Assembly (NCBI GenBank): GCA_030696345.1
Contig: JAUYSK010000019.1
Coordinates: 277,926-341,925 of the forward strand
From: Azonexus sp.
GTDB taxonomy: Bacteria > Pseudomonadota > Gammaproteobacteria > Burkholderiales > Rhodocyclaceae
Length of the DNA: 64,000 bases
Reading direction: 5' to 3'
In this document: piece by piece, positions 54,868 to 64,000 of the stretch
Numbering within the stretch: the stretch's first letter is position 1
Layout of the letters: every line of letters begins with the position of its first letter
Position numbers and translations under genes: made by a program
The notes under the pieces: model-generated
Database searches by the model: none
Told to the model about the DNA's origin: nothing
Seen by the model: the letters and a program-made list of their open reading frames with translations, nothing else

Positions 54868-55733
54868 CAGTCGCCGGCCCAGTTGCGTCGCGCCTGCCGG
54901 GCCACGCCGAAAACTTCCTCCAGCCGCTCGCCGTCATTCCGGGCCAGGGCAAGCCGAAGATCATCGAGTTGAGCCCGGTAGCTGTCGAGCTCACCGAGCA
55001 GCGCCTCACGATTGGCCAGACAGATGTCACGCCACATTTCGGGATGACTGGCAGCAATCCGGGTGAAATCGCGAAATCCTGACGCGGCGAAGGTGAAGAA
55101 CAGTTCAGCGTCCGCCCGCACAGCCAGATCATGGACCAGCGCAAATGACAGCAGATGTGGCAGATGACTGACAGCTGCGAAAACGCGGTCATGCATTTCC
55201 GGTGTCAGCTCGTAGATATCGGCACCGCACAGCGACCAGGCGCGCTTGATGCGATCAAGCGAATCGTCGCTGTTTTCGGGCAAGGGAGTGACGACGACTT
55301 TCTTGCCCTGATAGAGGTCCCAACGAGCCGCCCCCGGGCCACTGTTTTCCGCCCCGGCAATCGGGTGCGCCGGTACAAACTGGTTGATGCGGTCACCCAA
55401 AGCTGCGCGCGCCGCAGCAACAACATCACCCTTGGTCGAACCACCATCGGTAACGATGGTATTTGGGCCGAGATATGGGCCAATACGGGAAAAAATCTCG
55501 GGCATCTGCGCCACCGGTGTGGCGACGAGGACGATATCGGCTTCCTCGATTTCATGCGTCGGGTTGATGCCGGCCCGATCAATCACGCCAAGCTGCTGCG
55601 CAACCCTGAGGGTTGCCGGCGTTCGGCCGAATCCGACTACCTCTTCAACGGCACCGGCCTCCTTGAGCGCCAGTGCGAAGGAACCGCCGATCAGGCCAGT
55701 ACCAAAGACGATGAGCTTGCCGAATTCAGGCAT
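54867..55733 (-). CDS. tyrA: Prephenate dehydrogenase
   Basis: 288 residues. IVFGTGLIGGSFALALKEAG binds NAD, the sequence VVATPVAQMPEIFSRIGPYLG continues the nucleotide domain, and PAHPIAGAENSGP and HMLSF-like HLPHLLSFALVHDL carry the catalytic His region. It makes 4-hydroxyphenylpyruvate for tyrosine. It is one base from hisC, whose product can serve as the transaminase. In related genomes aroA usually comes next; here ligE and the polysaccharide island intervene. Confidence 0.96.
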   Translation of the reverse strand: MPEFGKLIVFGTGLIGGSFALALKEAGAVEEVVGFGRTPATLRVAQQLGVIDRAGINPTHEIEEADIVLVATPVAQMPEIFSRIGPYLGPNTIVTDGGSTKGDVVAAARAALGDRINQFVPAHPIAGAENSGPGAARWDLYQGKKVVVTPLPENSDDSLDRIKRAWSLCGADIYELTPEMHDRVFAAVSHLPHLLSFALVHDLAVRADAELFFTFAASGFRDFTRIAASHPEMWRDICLANREALLGELDSYRAQLDDLRLALARNDGERLEEVFGVARQARRNWAGD

Positions 55734-56822
55734 TTAGAGCGCCGCCTCCAACGCCTCCAGGAAACGGGCATTTTCTGGCTCGGTGCCGATGGTCACGCGC
55801 AGCCATTCGGGGAGACCGTATCCGCCAATCGGGCGGACAATGACGCCCTGCTGCAAAAGTTTCTGGTTAACCCCGGCGCCATCGCCTGCCCGAAAAGTCA
55901 CAAAATTACCGTGCGAAGGGATGTACTCAAGGCCAAGACGCTTGAGGCCGGTGACCAGTTGTTCCATACCACGCCGGTTCAACTCGTAGCTCTCGGTAAC
56001 GAACTGATGGTCATCGAGCGCCGCAACAGCCGCCGCAATCGCCAGATTGTTGACATTGAACGGCTGACGAACGCGGTTCATCAGATCGGCAATTTCCGAT
56101 GATGCCAGGGCATAACCGATGCGCAGACCAGCCAGGCCGAAAATTTTCGAGAAAGTACGGCAGACGACCAGATTGGGGAAATCCTTGATCCATGAGGCCG
56201 TATCAACCCGCTCATCGGGCGCAATGTATTCGTTGTAAGCCTCGTCAAGCACGACCACGACATCCTTCGGCACAGCATCAAGGAAAGCACGAACTTCGGG
56301 GTAAGGCAGAAAATTGCCGGTCGGATTGTTCGGGTTGGCGATCCAGATCAGGCGCGTGTCCGGCCGAATGGCGGCACGCATGGCATCAAGATCGTGACCG
56401 TAATTTTTGGCCGGTGTGGCAATCAGTTCAGCGCCGGTCGACATTGTGGCCAGCGGGTAAACCGCGAAAGCATGCTGGGAAAAAATTGCTGAACGACCTG
56501 GCGCCAGGAAGACACGAGCAATCAGGTCAAGCACATCGTTGGAACCGTTGCCGAGTACGACCTGGCTTTGCGCCACGCCGGCCTTCGCTGCCACCGCCTT
56601 GATCAGGTCGAACTGATCTGGATAGCGCTCGATGCCACCGATTGCCGCCTCAACTGCCTTTTTCGCCTTCGGGCTCATGCCCAGCGGGTTCTCGTTGGAG
56701 GCCAGCTTGACGATCTTCTCGACCGGAATGCCCATCTCGCGGGCCAGTTCGGTAATCGGCTTGCCCGGCTGGTAGGGTGAAATGGCGCGAACGTAGGATA
56801 GGGATTGTTCTTGGAGTGACAT
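55734..56822 (-). CDS. hisC: Histidinol-phosphate aminotransferase
   Basis: A 362-residue class I/II PLP aminotransferase. LASNENPLGMSPKAKKA, NPNNPTGNFLP, VVLDEAYNEYI and RTFSKIFGLAGLRIGYA with the PLP lysine are all standard. Its location between pheA and tyrA suggests a main role in aromatic amino-acid transamination, a known second activity of HisC in such operons. It is preceded by DUF2442 copy 2 (8-base gap) and abuts tyrA. Confidence 0.95.
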   Translation of the reverse strand: MSLQEQSLSYVRAISPYQPGKPITELAREMGIPVEKIVKLASNENPLGMSPKAKKAVEAAIGGIERYPDQFDLIKAVAAKAGVAQSQVVLGNGSNDVLDLIARVFLAPGRSAIFSQHAFAVYPLATMSTGAELIATPAKNYGHDLDAMRAAIRPDTRLIWIANPNNPTGNFLPYPEVRAFLDAVPKDVVVVLDEAYNEYIAPDERVDTASWIKDFPNLVVCRTFSKIFGLAGLRIGYALASSEIADLMNRVRQPFNVNNLAIAAAVAALDDHQFVTESYELNRRGMEQLVTGLKRLGLEYIPSHGNFVTFRAGDGAGVNQKLLQQGVIVRPIGGYGLPEWLRVTIGTEPENARFLEALEAAL

Positions 56823-56830
56823 GAAATACC

Positions 56831-57079
56831 TTAATTCTTTAGCGGCTGAGACAGGTCATAAAGTGTTTCAGGAGCAATGTCGATATTGCCAGGCCAGCAG
56901 ACAGTGCCGTAATCGACAAAGGCTGTTGTAAAAAACGGCGAGCCCTTTAAGTGCACGAATGGTTTCTTGTCCATGTACGGAAGCATGTCAAAAGCGCGCC
57001 TCTCGCCATTCTCGAACTCTAGAAGCAATTTGTAATCCTTCGTCGCTTCGACGCTCACGACATCGAGCAAAGTGTTCAT
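56831..57079 (-). CDS. DUF2442-family protein (copy 2)
   Basis: An 82-residue protein with TKDYKLLLEFENGERRAFDMLPYM, GSPFFTTAFVDYGTVCWPGNIDIAPETLYDLSQ. This is the classical DUF2442 pattern with VDYGTVCWPGNIDIAPE near the end. It is clearly different in sequence from copy 1, so it is not a recent duplicate. It sits after a DUF4160 gene and before hisC in the same direction. Confidence 0.9.
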   Translation of the reverse strand: MNTLLDVVSVEATKDYKLLLEFENGERRAFDMLPYMDKKPFVHLKGSPFFTTAFVDYGTVCWPGNIDIAPETLYDLSQPLKN

Positions 57080-57088
57080 GCCTACTCC

Positions 57089-57358
57089 TTAGCGCAAAGG
57101 CTCAATCGGATATGGCTGCTCACCAGCAACCGCAAGCTCCCAGTCGGCGAACAATTCATCCTTGTGAATTTCGATCCACGCCTGCACCATCTTCAACTGT
57201 TTCGGTGGAAAAGCACCAGCCAACAAGACTCCATCCTCAATGGCAACAGATGCCTTCTGACCAGCGTATCTGACATGAATGTGTGGCAGATTATGACGCT
57301 CACCCTGCTCAAACATCATGGCAATCAAAATACCGTAAAACATGCTGATGGTGGGCAT
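57089..57358 (-). CDS. DUF4160-family protein (copy 2)
   Basis: An 89-residue protein from ATG 57358 with AAGGAG six bases upstream. PTISMFYGILIAMMFEQGER and NLPHIHVRYAGQKASVAIEDG contain the conserved HxH of the family, and AFPPKQLKMVQAWIEIHKDELFADWELA is the second half. It is followed by DUF2442 after 9 bases. It lies 45 bases after pheA. The sequence is only distantly similar to copy 1. Confidence 0.9.
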   Translation of the reverse strand: MPTISMFYGILIAMMFEQGERHNLPHIHVRYAGQKASVAIEDGVLLAGAFPPKQLKMVQAWIEIHKDELFADWELAVAGEQPYPIEPLR

Positions 57359-57403
57359 CGCAGACTCCTTGTTACGCAGATTGACAATGCTTACTTTGAC
57401 TAC

Positions 57404-58495
57404 TCAATAAACGGCAACCGGGTAGGACCCGAGAATTTTCAGATAGGCAGCGCGTCTGGCCAGCTCGTCGATCGCCTTTTTGACTGCCGGGTCATCGTGG
57501 TGACCATCGACATCAACGTAGAAGACGTATTCCCACAACGCGTTGCGCGCCGGGCGGGACTCCAGACGGGACATCGAGACGCCGGTATGCGAGAACGGCA
57601 GCAACAATTCATGCAGCGCGCCGGTGCGGTTAGGCGCTGACATGATCAGTGAAGTCTTGTCGCGCCCTGATGGGCCGGCGTCGTGCTTGCCGAGAATGAG
57701 GAAGCGGGTCGTGTTGTTCGGCTCATCTTCAATGTTTTCGGCCAGTCTGGGGAGACTGTAACGGGCTGCGGCCGCTTCACCGGCAATCGCCGCCGCACCC
57801 GACTCTTCCGAAGCCAGTTGTGCGGCCTGGGCATTGCTGCCGACAGAGATGCGCTGGGCATTCGGCAACATGCGGTTGAGCCACTCGTGGCATTGGGCCA
57901 GCGATTGGGCATGGGAATAAACCCGGGTGATCTTGTTCAGATCAGTCTCGTTGGAGAGCAAATTCTGATGGATCCGCAGCACGACCTCGCCACAAATTTT
58001 CAGTGGCGTCCCAAGTAGTAAATCCATCGTCCGACCGACAGCGCCTTCGGTCGAATTCTCGACCGGCACGACCGCGTAATGGGCATGGCTCGATTCAACT
58101 TCACGAAAAACATCATCAATCGACGATTGCGGCAACAGGCGGGCCGCATGGCCAAAATGCTTGGTTGCAGCCGATTCCGAAAAGGTGCCAAGAGGTCCAA
58201 GGAAGGCAATACCTAGCGGCGCTTCCAGCGACAAACAGGCCGACATCACTTCACGGAAAAAGAAGGTGATGTTTTCAGCAGGCAGCGGACCCGGGTTGGC
58301 TTCCTGAAGCCGGCGCAAAACCTGAGCCTCGCGTTCGGGGCGATAAATATGGCCGCCCTCGCCATGCTCCGCCTTTATTTCGCCTACCTTCTGCGCACAG
58401 CGGGCGCGCTGGTTGAGCAGGCGAAGCAGTTCGGCATCGATGCCATCGATTTCGGCACGTACGCCAGCCAGGGCCTTTTGCAGATCGTCGCTCAT
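57404..58495 (-). CDS. pheA: Chorismate mutase / prephenate dehydratase
   Basis: 363 residues. The first 90 or so are an AroQ-type chorismate mutase (VRAEIDGIDAELLRLLNQRARCAQKVGEIK). The dehydratase part has AFLGPLGTFSESAATKHFG, VPVENSTEGAVGRTMDLLL and NNTTRFLILGKHD, and a C-terminal ACT domain (GALHELLLPFSHTGVSMSRLESRPAR) binds phenylalanine for feedback control. It is the usual betaproteobacterial P-protein, 6 bases downstream of serC. Confidence 0.97.
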   Translation of the reverse strand: MSDDLQKALAGVRAEIDGIDAELLRLLNQRARCAQKVGEIKAEHGEGGHIYRPEREAQVLRRLQEANPGPLPAENITFFFREVMSACLSLEAPLGIAFLGPLGTFSESAATKHFGHAARLLPQSSIDDVFREVESSHAHYAVVPVENSTEGAVGRTMDLLLGTPLKICGEVVLRIHQNLLSNETDLNKITRVYSHAQSLAQCHEWLNRMLPNAQRISVGSNAQAAQLASEESGAAAIAGEAAAARYSLPRLAENIEDEPNNTTRFLILGKHDAGPSGRDKTSLIMSAPNRTGALHELLLPFSHTGVSMSRLESRPARNALWEYVFYVDVDGHHDDPAVKKAIDELARRAAYLKILGSYPVAVY

Positions 58496-58501
58496 TGGTG
58501 C

Positions 58502-59587
58502 TTACCCGTTGCGTTTGGCAAAGTCGTTCATGAAATCGACCAGAACCTGCACACCTTCCAGAGGCACGGCGTTATAGATCGAGGCACGCATGCCGCCAAC
58601 CGAACTATGGCCTTTCAGCGAAACCAGGCCTGCCGCTTTGGACTCAGCGAGAAAAGCCGCATCGAGACCTGCGTTCCCCAGCGTGAAAGGCACGTTCATC
58701 CGCGAACGACAATCAGGATCAACCGGGTTACGGTAGAAGCCGCTGGCCTTGTCGATACACTCGTACAAAATACGGGCTTTTTCGGCGTTGACCGCAGCAA
58801 TGCCTTCCAGACCGCCTTGCCGCTTCAACCACTGAAAGACCAAGCCCGCGATATAGATGCCGTAGGTCGGCGGCGTGTTCAGCATCGAGCCGCTTTCAGC
58901 CATCACGGCGTAATCCATCACGCTCGGAATAGTCAGCGGCGCCATACCGAGCAACTCATCGCGAACGATGACCAAGGTCAGTCCGGCAGGACCAATATTT
59001 TTCTGGGCACCGGCATAGATCAGACCAAATTTCTCAACCGGCACCGGTCGCGACAGGATATGCGAGGACATATCGAGCACCAGCGGTACCCCGGTATCAG
59101 CCACACGCTCGGAGGGGATTTCAACACCGTGGATCGTCTCATTGGTGCAGATATGCAGGTAAGCAGCGAAGGGATCGAGCTTGATTTCTTCCGGATTCGG
59201 CAGGCGCGTGAAACCACTGCTTTCGGTCGTTGCCGCACAACGCACGTTACCAATGCGCTGCGCTTCTTTCAGCGCCTTTTTCGACCAGGAACCGGTGACG
59301 ATATAGTCAGCCGAACGCCCAGCCAAAAGGTTCATCGGAATCTGCGCGAACTGCTGCGTCGCCCCGCCCTGCAGGAAAAGCACCTTGTAACCGGCGGGAA
59401 TACCCATCAACTCGCGCAGATCGGCTTCGGCCTGCTCGATGATGCTGGTGAAATCCTTGCCGCGATGACTCATTTCCATCACGCCGCAACCTGCGCCATG
59501 CCAGTCGAGCATTTCTTCCTGCGCCTGACGCAGGACTTCTTCTGGGAGAGCAGCCGGACCGGCGCTGAAATTCCAGATTCGACGCAT
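58502..59587 (-). CDS. serC: Phosphoserine aminotransferase
   Basis: A 361-residue PLP enzyme for serine and pyridoxine synthesis. WNFSAGPAALPEEVLRQAQEE opens the chain. GGATQQFAQIPMNLL and YAGAQKNIGPAGLTLVIVRDEL with the PLP lysine follow, then HSSVGGMRASIYNAVPLEGV near the end. Its ATG overlaps the gyrA stop by 1 nt (TGATG), so they are translationally coupled. Confidence 0.97.
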   Translation of the reverse strand: MRRIWNFSAGPAALPEEVLRQAQEEMLDWHGAGCGVMEMSHRGKDFTSIIEQAEADLRELMGIPAGYKVLFLQGGATQQFAQIPMNLLAGRSADYIVTGSWSKKALKEAQRIGNVRCAATTESSGFTRLPNPEEIKLDPFAAYLHICTNETIHGVEIPSERVADTGVPLVLDMSSHILSRPVPVEKFGLIYAGAQKNIGPAGLTLVIVRDELLGMAPLTIPSVMDYAVMAESGSMLNTPPTYGIYIAGLVFQWLKRQGGLEGIAAVNAEKARILYECIDKASGFYRNPVDPDCRSRMNVPFTLGNAGLDAAFLAESKAAGLVSLKGHSSVGGMRASIYNAVPLEGVQVLVDFMNDFAKRNG

Positions 59588-62223
59588 CAGGCCTCTCCAC
59601 CTTGGTTATTGCCACCTTCTTCGGCATTCGGGGCCGGCAACTCACCCGCCGCCTCAACTTCGCCTTCGATTTCGGCATCGACCTCAACCACCGACTCGGC
59701 CACCTTTTCCAGACCGGCCAGCTTCTCGCCGTCATCCAGCGAAATCAGCGTCACGCCCTGCGTTGCCCGGCCCATGCCGCGAATCTCGGCGACACGGGTG
59801 CGGATAAGTACGCCGCCAGTGGTGATCAGCATGATTTCATCTTCGTCGCCAACCAGCTTGGCACCGACCACAATGCCATTGCGCTCGCTGTCGGCAATGG
59901 CGCGGACGCCCTGAGTGCCACGACCGGAATGGCGGAAATCAGCCAGCACAGTGCGTTTGCCGAAGCCATTCTCGGTAGCAACCAGCACCGTCTGCTGATC
60001 ATTTTCGGCGACCAGCAGGGAAATTACTGACTGGTCCTTCATCAGTTTCATGCCGCGCACACCGCGAGCACCACGGCCCATCGGACGGACATCTTCTTCG
60101 TCGAACCAGACGGCCTTGCCAGCATTCGAGACGAGCACGATGTCGCTGGTACCGCTGGTCAGCTCGACGCCGATCAAATAATCGCCTTCATCCAGCGTGA
60201 CGGCAATGATGCCGGCCTTGCGCGGGTTGGAGTAATCGGACAGCGGCGTCTTCTTGACGGTACCCATGACGGTTGCCATGAAGACGAACTGGTCGTCGGA
60301 GAATTCCTTGACCGGCAGCACGGCATTGATCCGCTCACCCTCTTCCAGCGGGAAGAGATTGACGATCGGCTTGCCACGGCTGTTACGGCTGCCTTGTGGC
60401 GCCTCATAAACCTTGAGCCAGTAGCAACGGCCACGGTTCGAGAAGCACAGGATGAAATCGTGTGTATTGGCGACGAACAGGTGATCAACGAAATCCTCTT
60501 CCTTGATCGCTGCCGCCTGCTTGCCACGGCCGCCCCGGCGCTGGGCGCGGTAGTCAGCCAGCGGTTGGGCCTTGATGTAACCACCGTGGGACAGGGTAAC
60601 CACCATGTCCTGTGGCGTAATGAAGTCTTCAATGCCGAGTTCCTGCGTGTGCAGGACAATTTCGGAACGACGCTCGTCGCCGAATTGGTCGCGGATCAGG
60701 GTCAGTTCGCCGACAATGATTTCGGTAATGCGTTCCGGCTTGGCCAGGATGTCGAGCAAGTCGAGGATCTTGGCCATCACGTCCTTGTACTCGTTGACGA
60801 TCTTGTCCTGCTCAAGACCGGTCAGGCGCTGCAGGCGCAGTTCGAGAATGGCCTGAGCCTGCGCATCGGACAGGCGATAGCCTTGCTCGGACAGACCAAA
60901 CTCCGGGGCCAGACCATCCGGACGCGAAGCATCGGAGGCGGCACGGACCAGCATTTCCTCGACCACGGCGCTGCGCCACTGGCGGCCCATCAGACCAACC
61001 TTGGCATCAGCCGGCGTCGGCGCCGCCTTGATCAAAGCAATGATTTCATCGACGTTGGACAGCGCAACGGCCAGACCTTCGAGGATATGGCCACGCTCGC
61101 GTGCCTTGCGCAATTCGAAGACGGTACGGCGCGTGACAACTTCGCGGCGATGCGACAGGAAGCATTCGAGCATCTGCTTCAGGTTCAACAGGCGCGGCTG
61201 GCCATCGACCAGCGCCACCATGTTCATGCCGAAGGTGTCCTGCAACTGCGTCTGCTTGTACAGGTTGTTGAGGATGACCTCGCCAACTTCGCCGCGCTTC
61301 AGTTCGATGACGACGCGCATGCCGGACTTGTCCGACTCATCGCGAATATCGGAGATGCCGTCGATTTTCTTCTCGTTAACCAGCTCGGCGACCTTTTCGA
61401 TCAACGTCTTCTTGTTAACCTGATAAGGAATTTCGTCAATGATCAACGCCTGACGACCATTGCCCTTTTCCATATCCTCAAAGTGCGTACGAGCCCGCAT
61501 GATGACTCGGCCACGGCCGGTCTTGTAGCCTTCGCGGACACCCATGACGCCATAGATCAGCGCGGCAGTCGGAAAATCCGGCGCCGGAATGTATTCAATC
61601 AACTCATCAATAGTTATCGCCGGGTTTTCCAGCATGGCCAGACAGCCAGCCACCACCTCGTTCAGATTGTGCGGCGGAATGTTGGTCGCCATGCCCACCG
61701 CGATACCGGACGAGCCGTTAATCAGCAGGTTGGGAATACGCGCCGGCATGACCAGCGGCTCATGTTCCGAACCATCGTAGTTCGGCCCGAAATCAACCGT
61801 TTCCTTGTCCAGATCTTCAAGCAGTTGATGGCCGATCTTGGCCATGCGGACTTCGGTGTAACGCATCGCAGCGGCATTGTCGCCGTCGACCGAACCGAAG
61901 TTACCCTGACCATCGACCAGCATGTAGCGCAAGGAAAAATTCTGCGCCATGCGAACGATGGTGTCATAGACCGCCGTATCACCATGCGGGTGATATTTAC
62001 CAATGACGTCACCGACGATACGCGCCGATTTCTTGTACGCCTTGTTCCAGTCATTATTCAGTTCGTGCATCGCGAACAATACGCGCCGATGCACCGGTTT
62101 CAGGCCATCGCGCGCATCCGGCAGCGCCCGACCGACGATCACGCTCATCGCATAATCGAGATAAGAACGCCGCATCTCGTCTTCGAGGCTGATCGGCAGT
62201 GTTTCTTTAGCGAATTGATCCAT
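59587..62223 (-). CDS. gyrA: DNA gyrase subunit A
   Basis: An 878-residue type II topoisomerase subunit. The catalytic Tyr122 ([10 protein letters not shown]) and the quinolone-resistance region [20 protein letters not shown] show Thr83 and Asp87 in E. coli numbering. The GyrA box QRRGGRGKQ needed for wrapping is present at the start of the six-bladed C-terminal domain. The acidic tail ([18 protein letters not shown]) is usual. It is transcribed away from the amidohydrolase gene. Confidence 0.98.
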   Translation of the reverse strand: MDQFAKETLPISLEDEMRRSYLDYAMSVIVGRALPDARDGLKPVHRRVLFAMHELNNDWNKAYKKSARIVGDVIGKYHPHGDTAVYDTIVRMAQNFSLRYMLVDGQGNFGSVDGDNAAAMRYTEVRMAKIGHQLLEDLDKETVDFGPNYDGSEHEPLVMPARIPNLLINGSSGIAVGMATNIPPHNLNEVVAGCLAMLENPAITIDELIEYIPAPDFPTAALIYGVMGVREGYKTGRGRVIMRARTHFEDMEKGNGRQALIIDEIPYQVNKKTLIEKVAELVNEKKIDGISDIRDESDKSGMRVVIELKRGEVGEVILNNLYKQTQLQDTFGMNMVALVDGQPRLLNLKQMLECFLSHRREVVTRRTVFELRKARERGHILEGLAVALSNVDEIIALIKAAPTPADAKVGLMGRQWRSAVVEEMLVRAASDASRPDGLAPEFGLSEQGYRLSDAQAQAILELRLQRLTGLEQDKIVNEYKDVMAKILDLLDILAKPERITEIIVGELTLIRDQFGDERRSEIVLHTQELGIEDFITPQDMVVTLSHGGYIKAQPLADYRAQRRGGRGKQAAAIKEEDFVDHLFVANTHDFILCFSNRGRCYWLKVYEAPQGSRNSRGKPIVNLFPLEEGERINAVLPVKEFSDDQFVFMATVMGTVKKTPLSDYSNPRKAGIIAVTLDEGDYLIGVELTSGTSDIVLVSNAGKAVWFDEEDVRPMGRGARGVRGMKLMKDQSVISLLVAENDQQTVLVATENGFGKRTVLADFRHSGRGTQGVRAIADSERNGIVVGAKLVGDEDEIMLITTGGVLIRTRVAEIRGMGRATQGVTLISLDDGEKLAGLEKVAESVVEVDAEIEGEVEAAGELPAPNAEEGGNNQGGEA

Positions 62224-62261
62224 GTCTCACATTCGCACCGCTTGCGCGATGCCTTTATTGG

Positions 62262-62290
62262 TTGAACTGGGCGTAATTTGCTATTTTAAC
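62262..62290 (+). promoter_or_regulatory. Candidate promoter for the amidohydrolase gene
   Basis: TTGAAC (62262-62267) and TTTAAC (62285-62290) are 17 bases apart, in the 97-base gap between divergent gyrA and the amidohydrolase. Confidence 0.35.
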
Positions 62291-62320
62291 ACGCGACCAC
62301 CACCGGACAGACCCCGTTTC

Positions 62321-63655
62321 ATGACATTCAAACCTGAAGATATCGACCTCCTGATCGAAGCACGCTGGATTGCTGCGGTAGACCCTGATGTCGTACTAAA
62401 AAACCATACTGTGGCGATTCACAACAGCCGAATTCTCGCCGTGCTACCCACCATCGAGGCGCGTGACCGCTACAAGGCTGAGCAACGGGTAACGCTGGAT
62501 GAACACATTCTGATCCCCGGATTGGTCAATCTACACACTCACGCCGCAATGTCGCTGATGCGTGGCATGGCCGATGACCTGCCCTTGATGGAATGGCTGC
62601 AAAAACATATCTGGCCGACCGAGGCCGAGCACCTGTCGCCACAATTCGTCTATGACGGCACCCGTCTCGCCTGCGCCGAAATGCTCAAGGGCGGCATTAC
62701 CTGCTTCAACGACATGTATTTCTACCCGGAAGCAGCAGCGGCGGCAGCTTCCGAACTTGGCATGCGCGCCATGCTCGGCATCACGACACTGGAATTTCCT
62801 ACGCCTTACGCCAGCGATGCCGACGATTACATCAACAAAGGGCTGGCCGTCCGCGAACAATGGCGAAATAACCCGCTGATTGGCTTCTGCCTCGCCCCCC
62901 ACGCGCCCTATACCGTGTCCGACGCCACGCTCGAGCGCGTCCTGACCCTCTCCGAACAACTCAATCTGCCGATTCACTGCCATATCCATGAAACACGGCA
63001 TGAAGTCGAAGAAAGCCACGCCCAGCAGCAGCAAGCTCCCATAAAACGCCTGGAAAAGCTCGGCCTCCTTGGCCCTAACTTCATCGGGGTGCATGGCGTA
63101 CATCTGATCGAAAGCGAACTTGCACTGATCGCCACCACCGGCAGCAGCATCGCTCATTGCCCCACATCAAACCTCAAGCTGGCCAGCGGCTTTGCGCCTG
63201 TGGTGCGAATGCGACAACTTGGCATCAACGTCGGCCTTGGTACCGACGGGGCAGCCAGCAACAACCGCCTGGACCTCTTTAGTGAAATGCATCTGGCTTC
63301 GTTGATCGCCAAGGGCACGAGCGGCGACGCCTCAGCGCTGCCGGCGCGGGAAATACTGCGCATGGCGACCTTGAACGGCGCCATCGCGCTCGGTCTCGGG
63401 CATGAAATCGGCTCAATTACAGCAGGCAAGGCAGCTGATTTGTGTGCCGTAAATCTTGGAAATCTCGAAACCAAACCCTGTTTCGATCCGGTGTCGCACC
63501 TCGTTCATGTGGCTGGCCGAGAATCCGTAAGCCACGTCTGGGTTGCCGGAAAGTGTTGCGTAGACCACAAAACTTTACTTAACACGGACCAAAATGACTT
63601 GGAATCGGCCATAGCCCTATGGCAAAATAGGCTGGAAGTCCGCCGCGAGCGCTAA
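62321..63655 (+). CDS. TRZ/ATZ-family amidohydrolase (MtaD-like)
   Basis: 444 residues from ATG 62321. A longer frame to 62222 runs across the promoter region and starts inside gyrA. The metal site HTHAAM begins at residue 72, followed by the NDMYFYPEA segment, HIHETRHEVEE and the zinc-binding GTDGAASNNRLDLFSEM. It belongs to the S-adenosylhomocysteine/5'-methylthioadenosine deaminase branch of this superfamily. The exact substrate is not decided by sequence. ubiG and gph, often nearby in relatives, are absent; ompA follows. Confidence 0.9.
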   Translation: MTFKPEDIDLLIEARWIAAVDPDVVLKNHTVAIHNSRILAVLPTIEARDRYKAEQRVTLDEHILIPGLVNLHTHAAMSLMRGMADDLPLMEWLQKHIWPTEAEHLSPQFVYDGTRLACAEMLKGGITCFNDMYFYPEAAAAAASELGMRAMLGITTLEFPTPYASDADDYINKGLAVREQWRNNPLIGFCLAPHAPYTVSDATLERVLTLSEQLNLPIHCHIHETRHEVEESHAQQQQAPIKRLEKLGLLGPNFIGVHGVHLIESELALIATTGSSIAHCPTSNLKLASGFAPVVRMRQLGINVGLGTDGAASNNRLDLFSEMHLASLIAKGTSGDASALPAREILRMATLNGAIALGLGHEIGSITAGKAADLCAVNLGNLETKPCFDPVSHLVHVAGRESVSHVWVAGKCCVDHKTLLNTDQNDLESAIALWQNRLEVRRER

Positions 63656-63710
63656 TTCCGAGTTTTGTCGCGGGTTAAAAGTTTCCAATTTTCTTCAACG
63701 AGGGAAAACA

Positions 63711-64000
63711 ATGATCAAGAATATCGCCAAGAAATCGCTGGTTCTGGCACTGCTCGCCGGTATCGGCTTCGGTGCTTCCGTTGCACAAGCTCAAGAGCGC
63801 GTGTATGTCATCGACCAGCGCAACGTCGTTGCCAAGAGCGGCTTCGGCCTGTGCTGGCGTACCGGCGACTGGACCCCGGCTGCGGCTGCCAAGGATCCGG
63901 CTGGTTGCGAATGCGACAAGGACCTGCTACCGAAGGAAGTCTGCGAGCCGAAGGTCGCCGCTGCTGCTGGCGCCGCTGTTGCTGGTCCGAAGCCGGCTGG
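63711..64000 (+). CDS. ompA: OmpA-family outer membrane protein (3' end outside window)
   Basis: 97 codons are visible from ATG 63711, with GAGGG about ten bases upstream. A signal peptide (KKSLVLALLAGIGFGASVAQAQ) is followed by VYVIDQRNVVAKSGFGLCWRTGDWTPAAAAKD and a Cys-containing GCECDKDLLPKEVC segment, then an Ala/Pro-rich stretch. This is the usual start of betaproteobacterial OmpA-like proteins, whose C-terminal OmpA domain binds peptidoglycan. That domain would lie beyond the window. It is on the same strand, 55 bases after the amidohydrolase gene. Confidence 0.9.
   Translation, partial: MIKNIAKKSLVLALLAGIGFGASVAQAQERVYVIDQRNVVAKSGFGLCWRTGDWTPAAAAKDPAGCECDKDLLPKEVCEPKVAAAAGAAVAGPKPA

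Noticed and set aside
60394..62265. A 623-residue forward open frame opposite gyrA
   Set aside because: It is antisense to the fully conserved gyrA gene. Its composition is that of a reverse-complement shadow and it has no ribosome-binding site.

Overview
The window looks like the chromosome of a betaproteobacterium, most likely a Rhodocyclaceae member near Dechloromonas/Azonexus. Evidence is the gene order gyrA-serC-pheA-hisC-tyrA ... aroA/cmk-rpsA-ihfB-lapA-lapB, a fused aroA-cmk, a nadE/glnB pair, the trxB/ftsK/lolA block and a betaproteobacterial ompA. The genus is an inference from remembered synteny. LEFT PART (1 to about 8.7 kb): a chromosomal integron cassette array. Small, mostly unfamiliar genes are each followed by an attC recombination site (outer cores of the type GTTRRRY and RYYYAAC). 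All cassette genes read rightward except a yefM-yoeB toxin-antitoxin pair. The integrase should lie left of the window. attC sites are intact on the left and decay to the right, as expected for the oldest end of an array. Recognisable cargo includes a DUF4844-like protein, a lipoprotein, an HNH nuclease, a PD-(D/E)XK nuclease-like protein, small membrane proteins, a zinc-ribbon membrane protein, a DUF1801 protein and one cassette that seems to carry a phage C4-type antisense RNA with a 29-codon ORF. From 8.7 to 9.9 kb a secreted DUF6795-like protein and a GNAT acetyltransferase lead back to the chromosome backbone. BACKBONE I (9.9 to 28.2 kb): lolA, ftsK and a Crp/Fnr regulator diverge from trxB and an Smr-domain gene. 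Then a long leftward series: rpsA, ihfB, lapAB, ugd, hldA, hldD, cysM, an exonuclease gene, ppa, nadE and glnB, with aroA-cmk upstream of rpsA. Several genes serve the envelope: heptose synthesis, LPS control by LapAB and UDP-glucuronate. POLYSACCHARIDE ISLAND (28.3 to 54.0 kb, all leftward): a cluster for an ABC-exported (Wzm/Wzt) surface polysaccharide. It holds dTDP-sugar genes rfbB, rfbA, rfbC (no rfbD), GDP-fucose genes gmd and fcl, and a CDP-sugar set (rfbF, rfbG, epimerase, C-methyltransferase, reductase) that could make a C-methylated 6-deoxyhexose. Also present are methyltransferases, several glycosyltransferases including a GT11 fucosyltransferase, an initiating sugar-phosphate transferase and a CapD-type dehydratase. 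Tight spacing and 1-14 nt overlaps show operon structure. The stretch of about 31-40 kb looks AT-richer than the backbone and contains a 5' remnant of a displaced glycosyltransferase gene. BACKBONE II (54.0 to 64 kb): a periplasmic ATP-dependent DNA ligase, tyrA, hisC, pheA, serC and gyrA leftward, then a TRZ/ATZ-family amidohydrolase and the start of ompA rightward. The island sits exactly between tyrA and aroA-cmk, splitting a gene series that is usually continuous. A DUF4160-DUF2442 gene pair, possibly a toxin-antitoxin-like module, occurs twice: between rfbB and rfbA, and between pheA and hisC. No tRNA, rRNA, insertion sequence or CRISPR array was seen.
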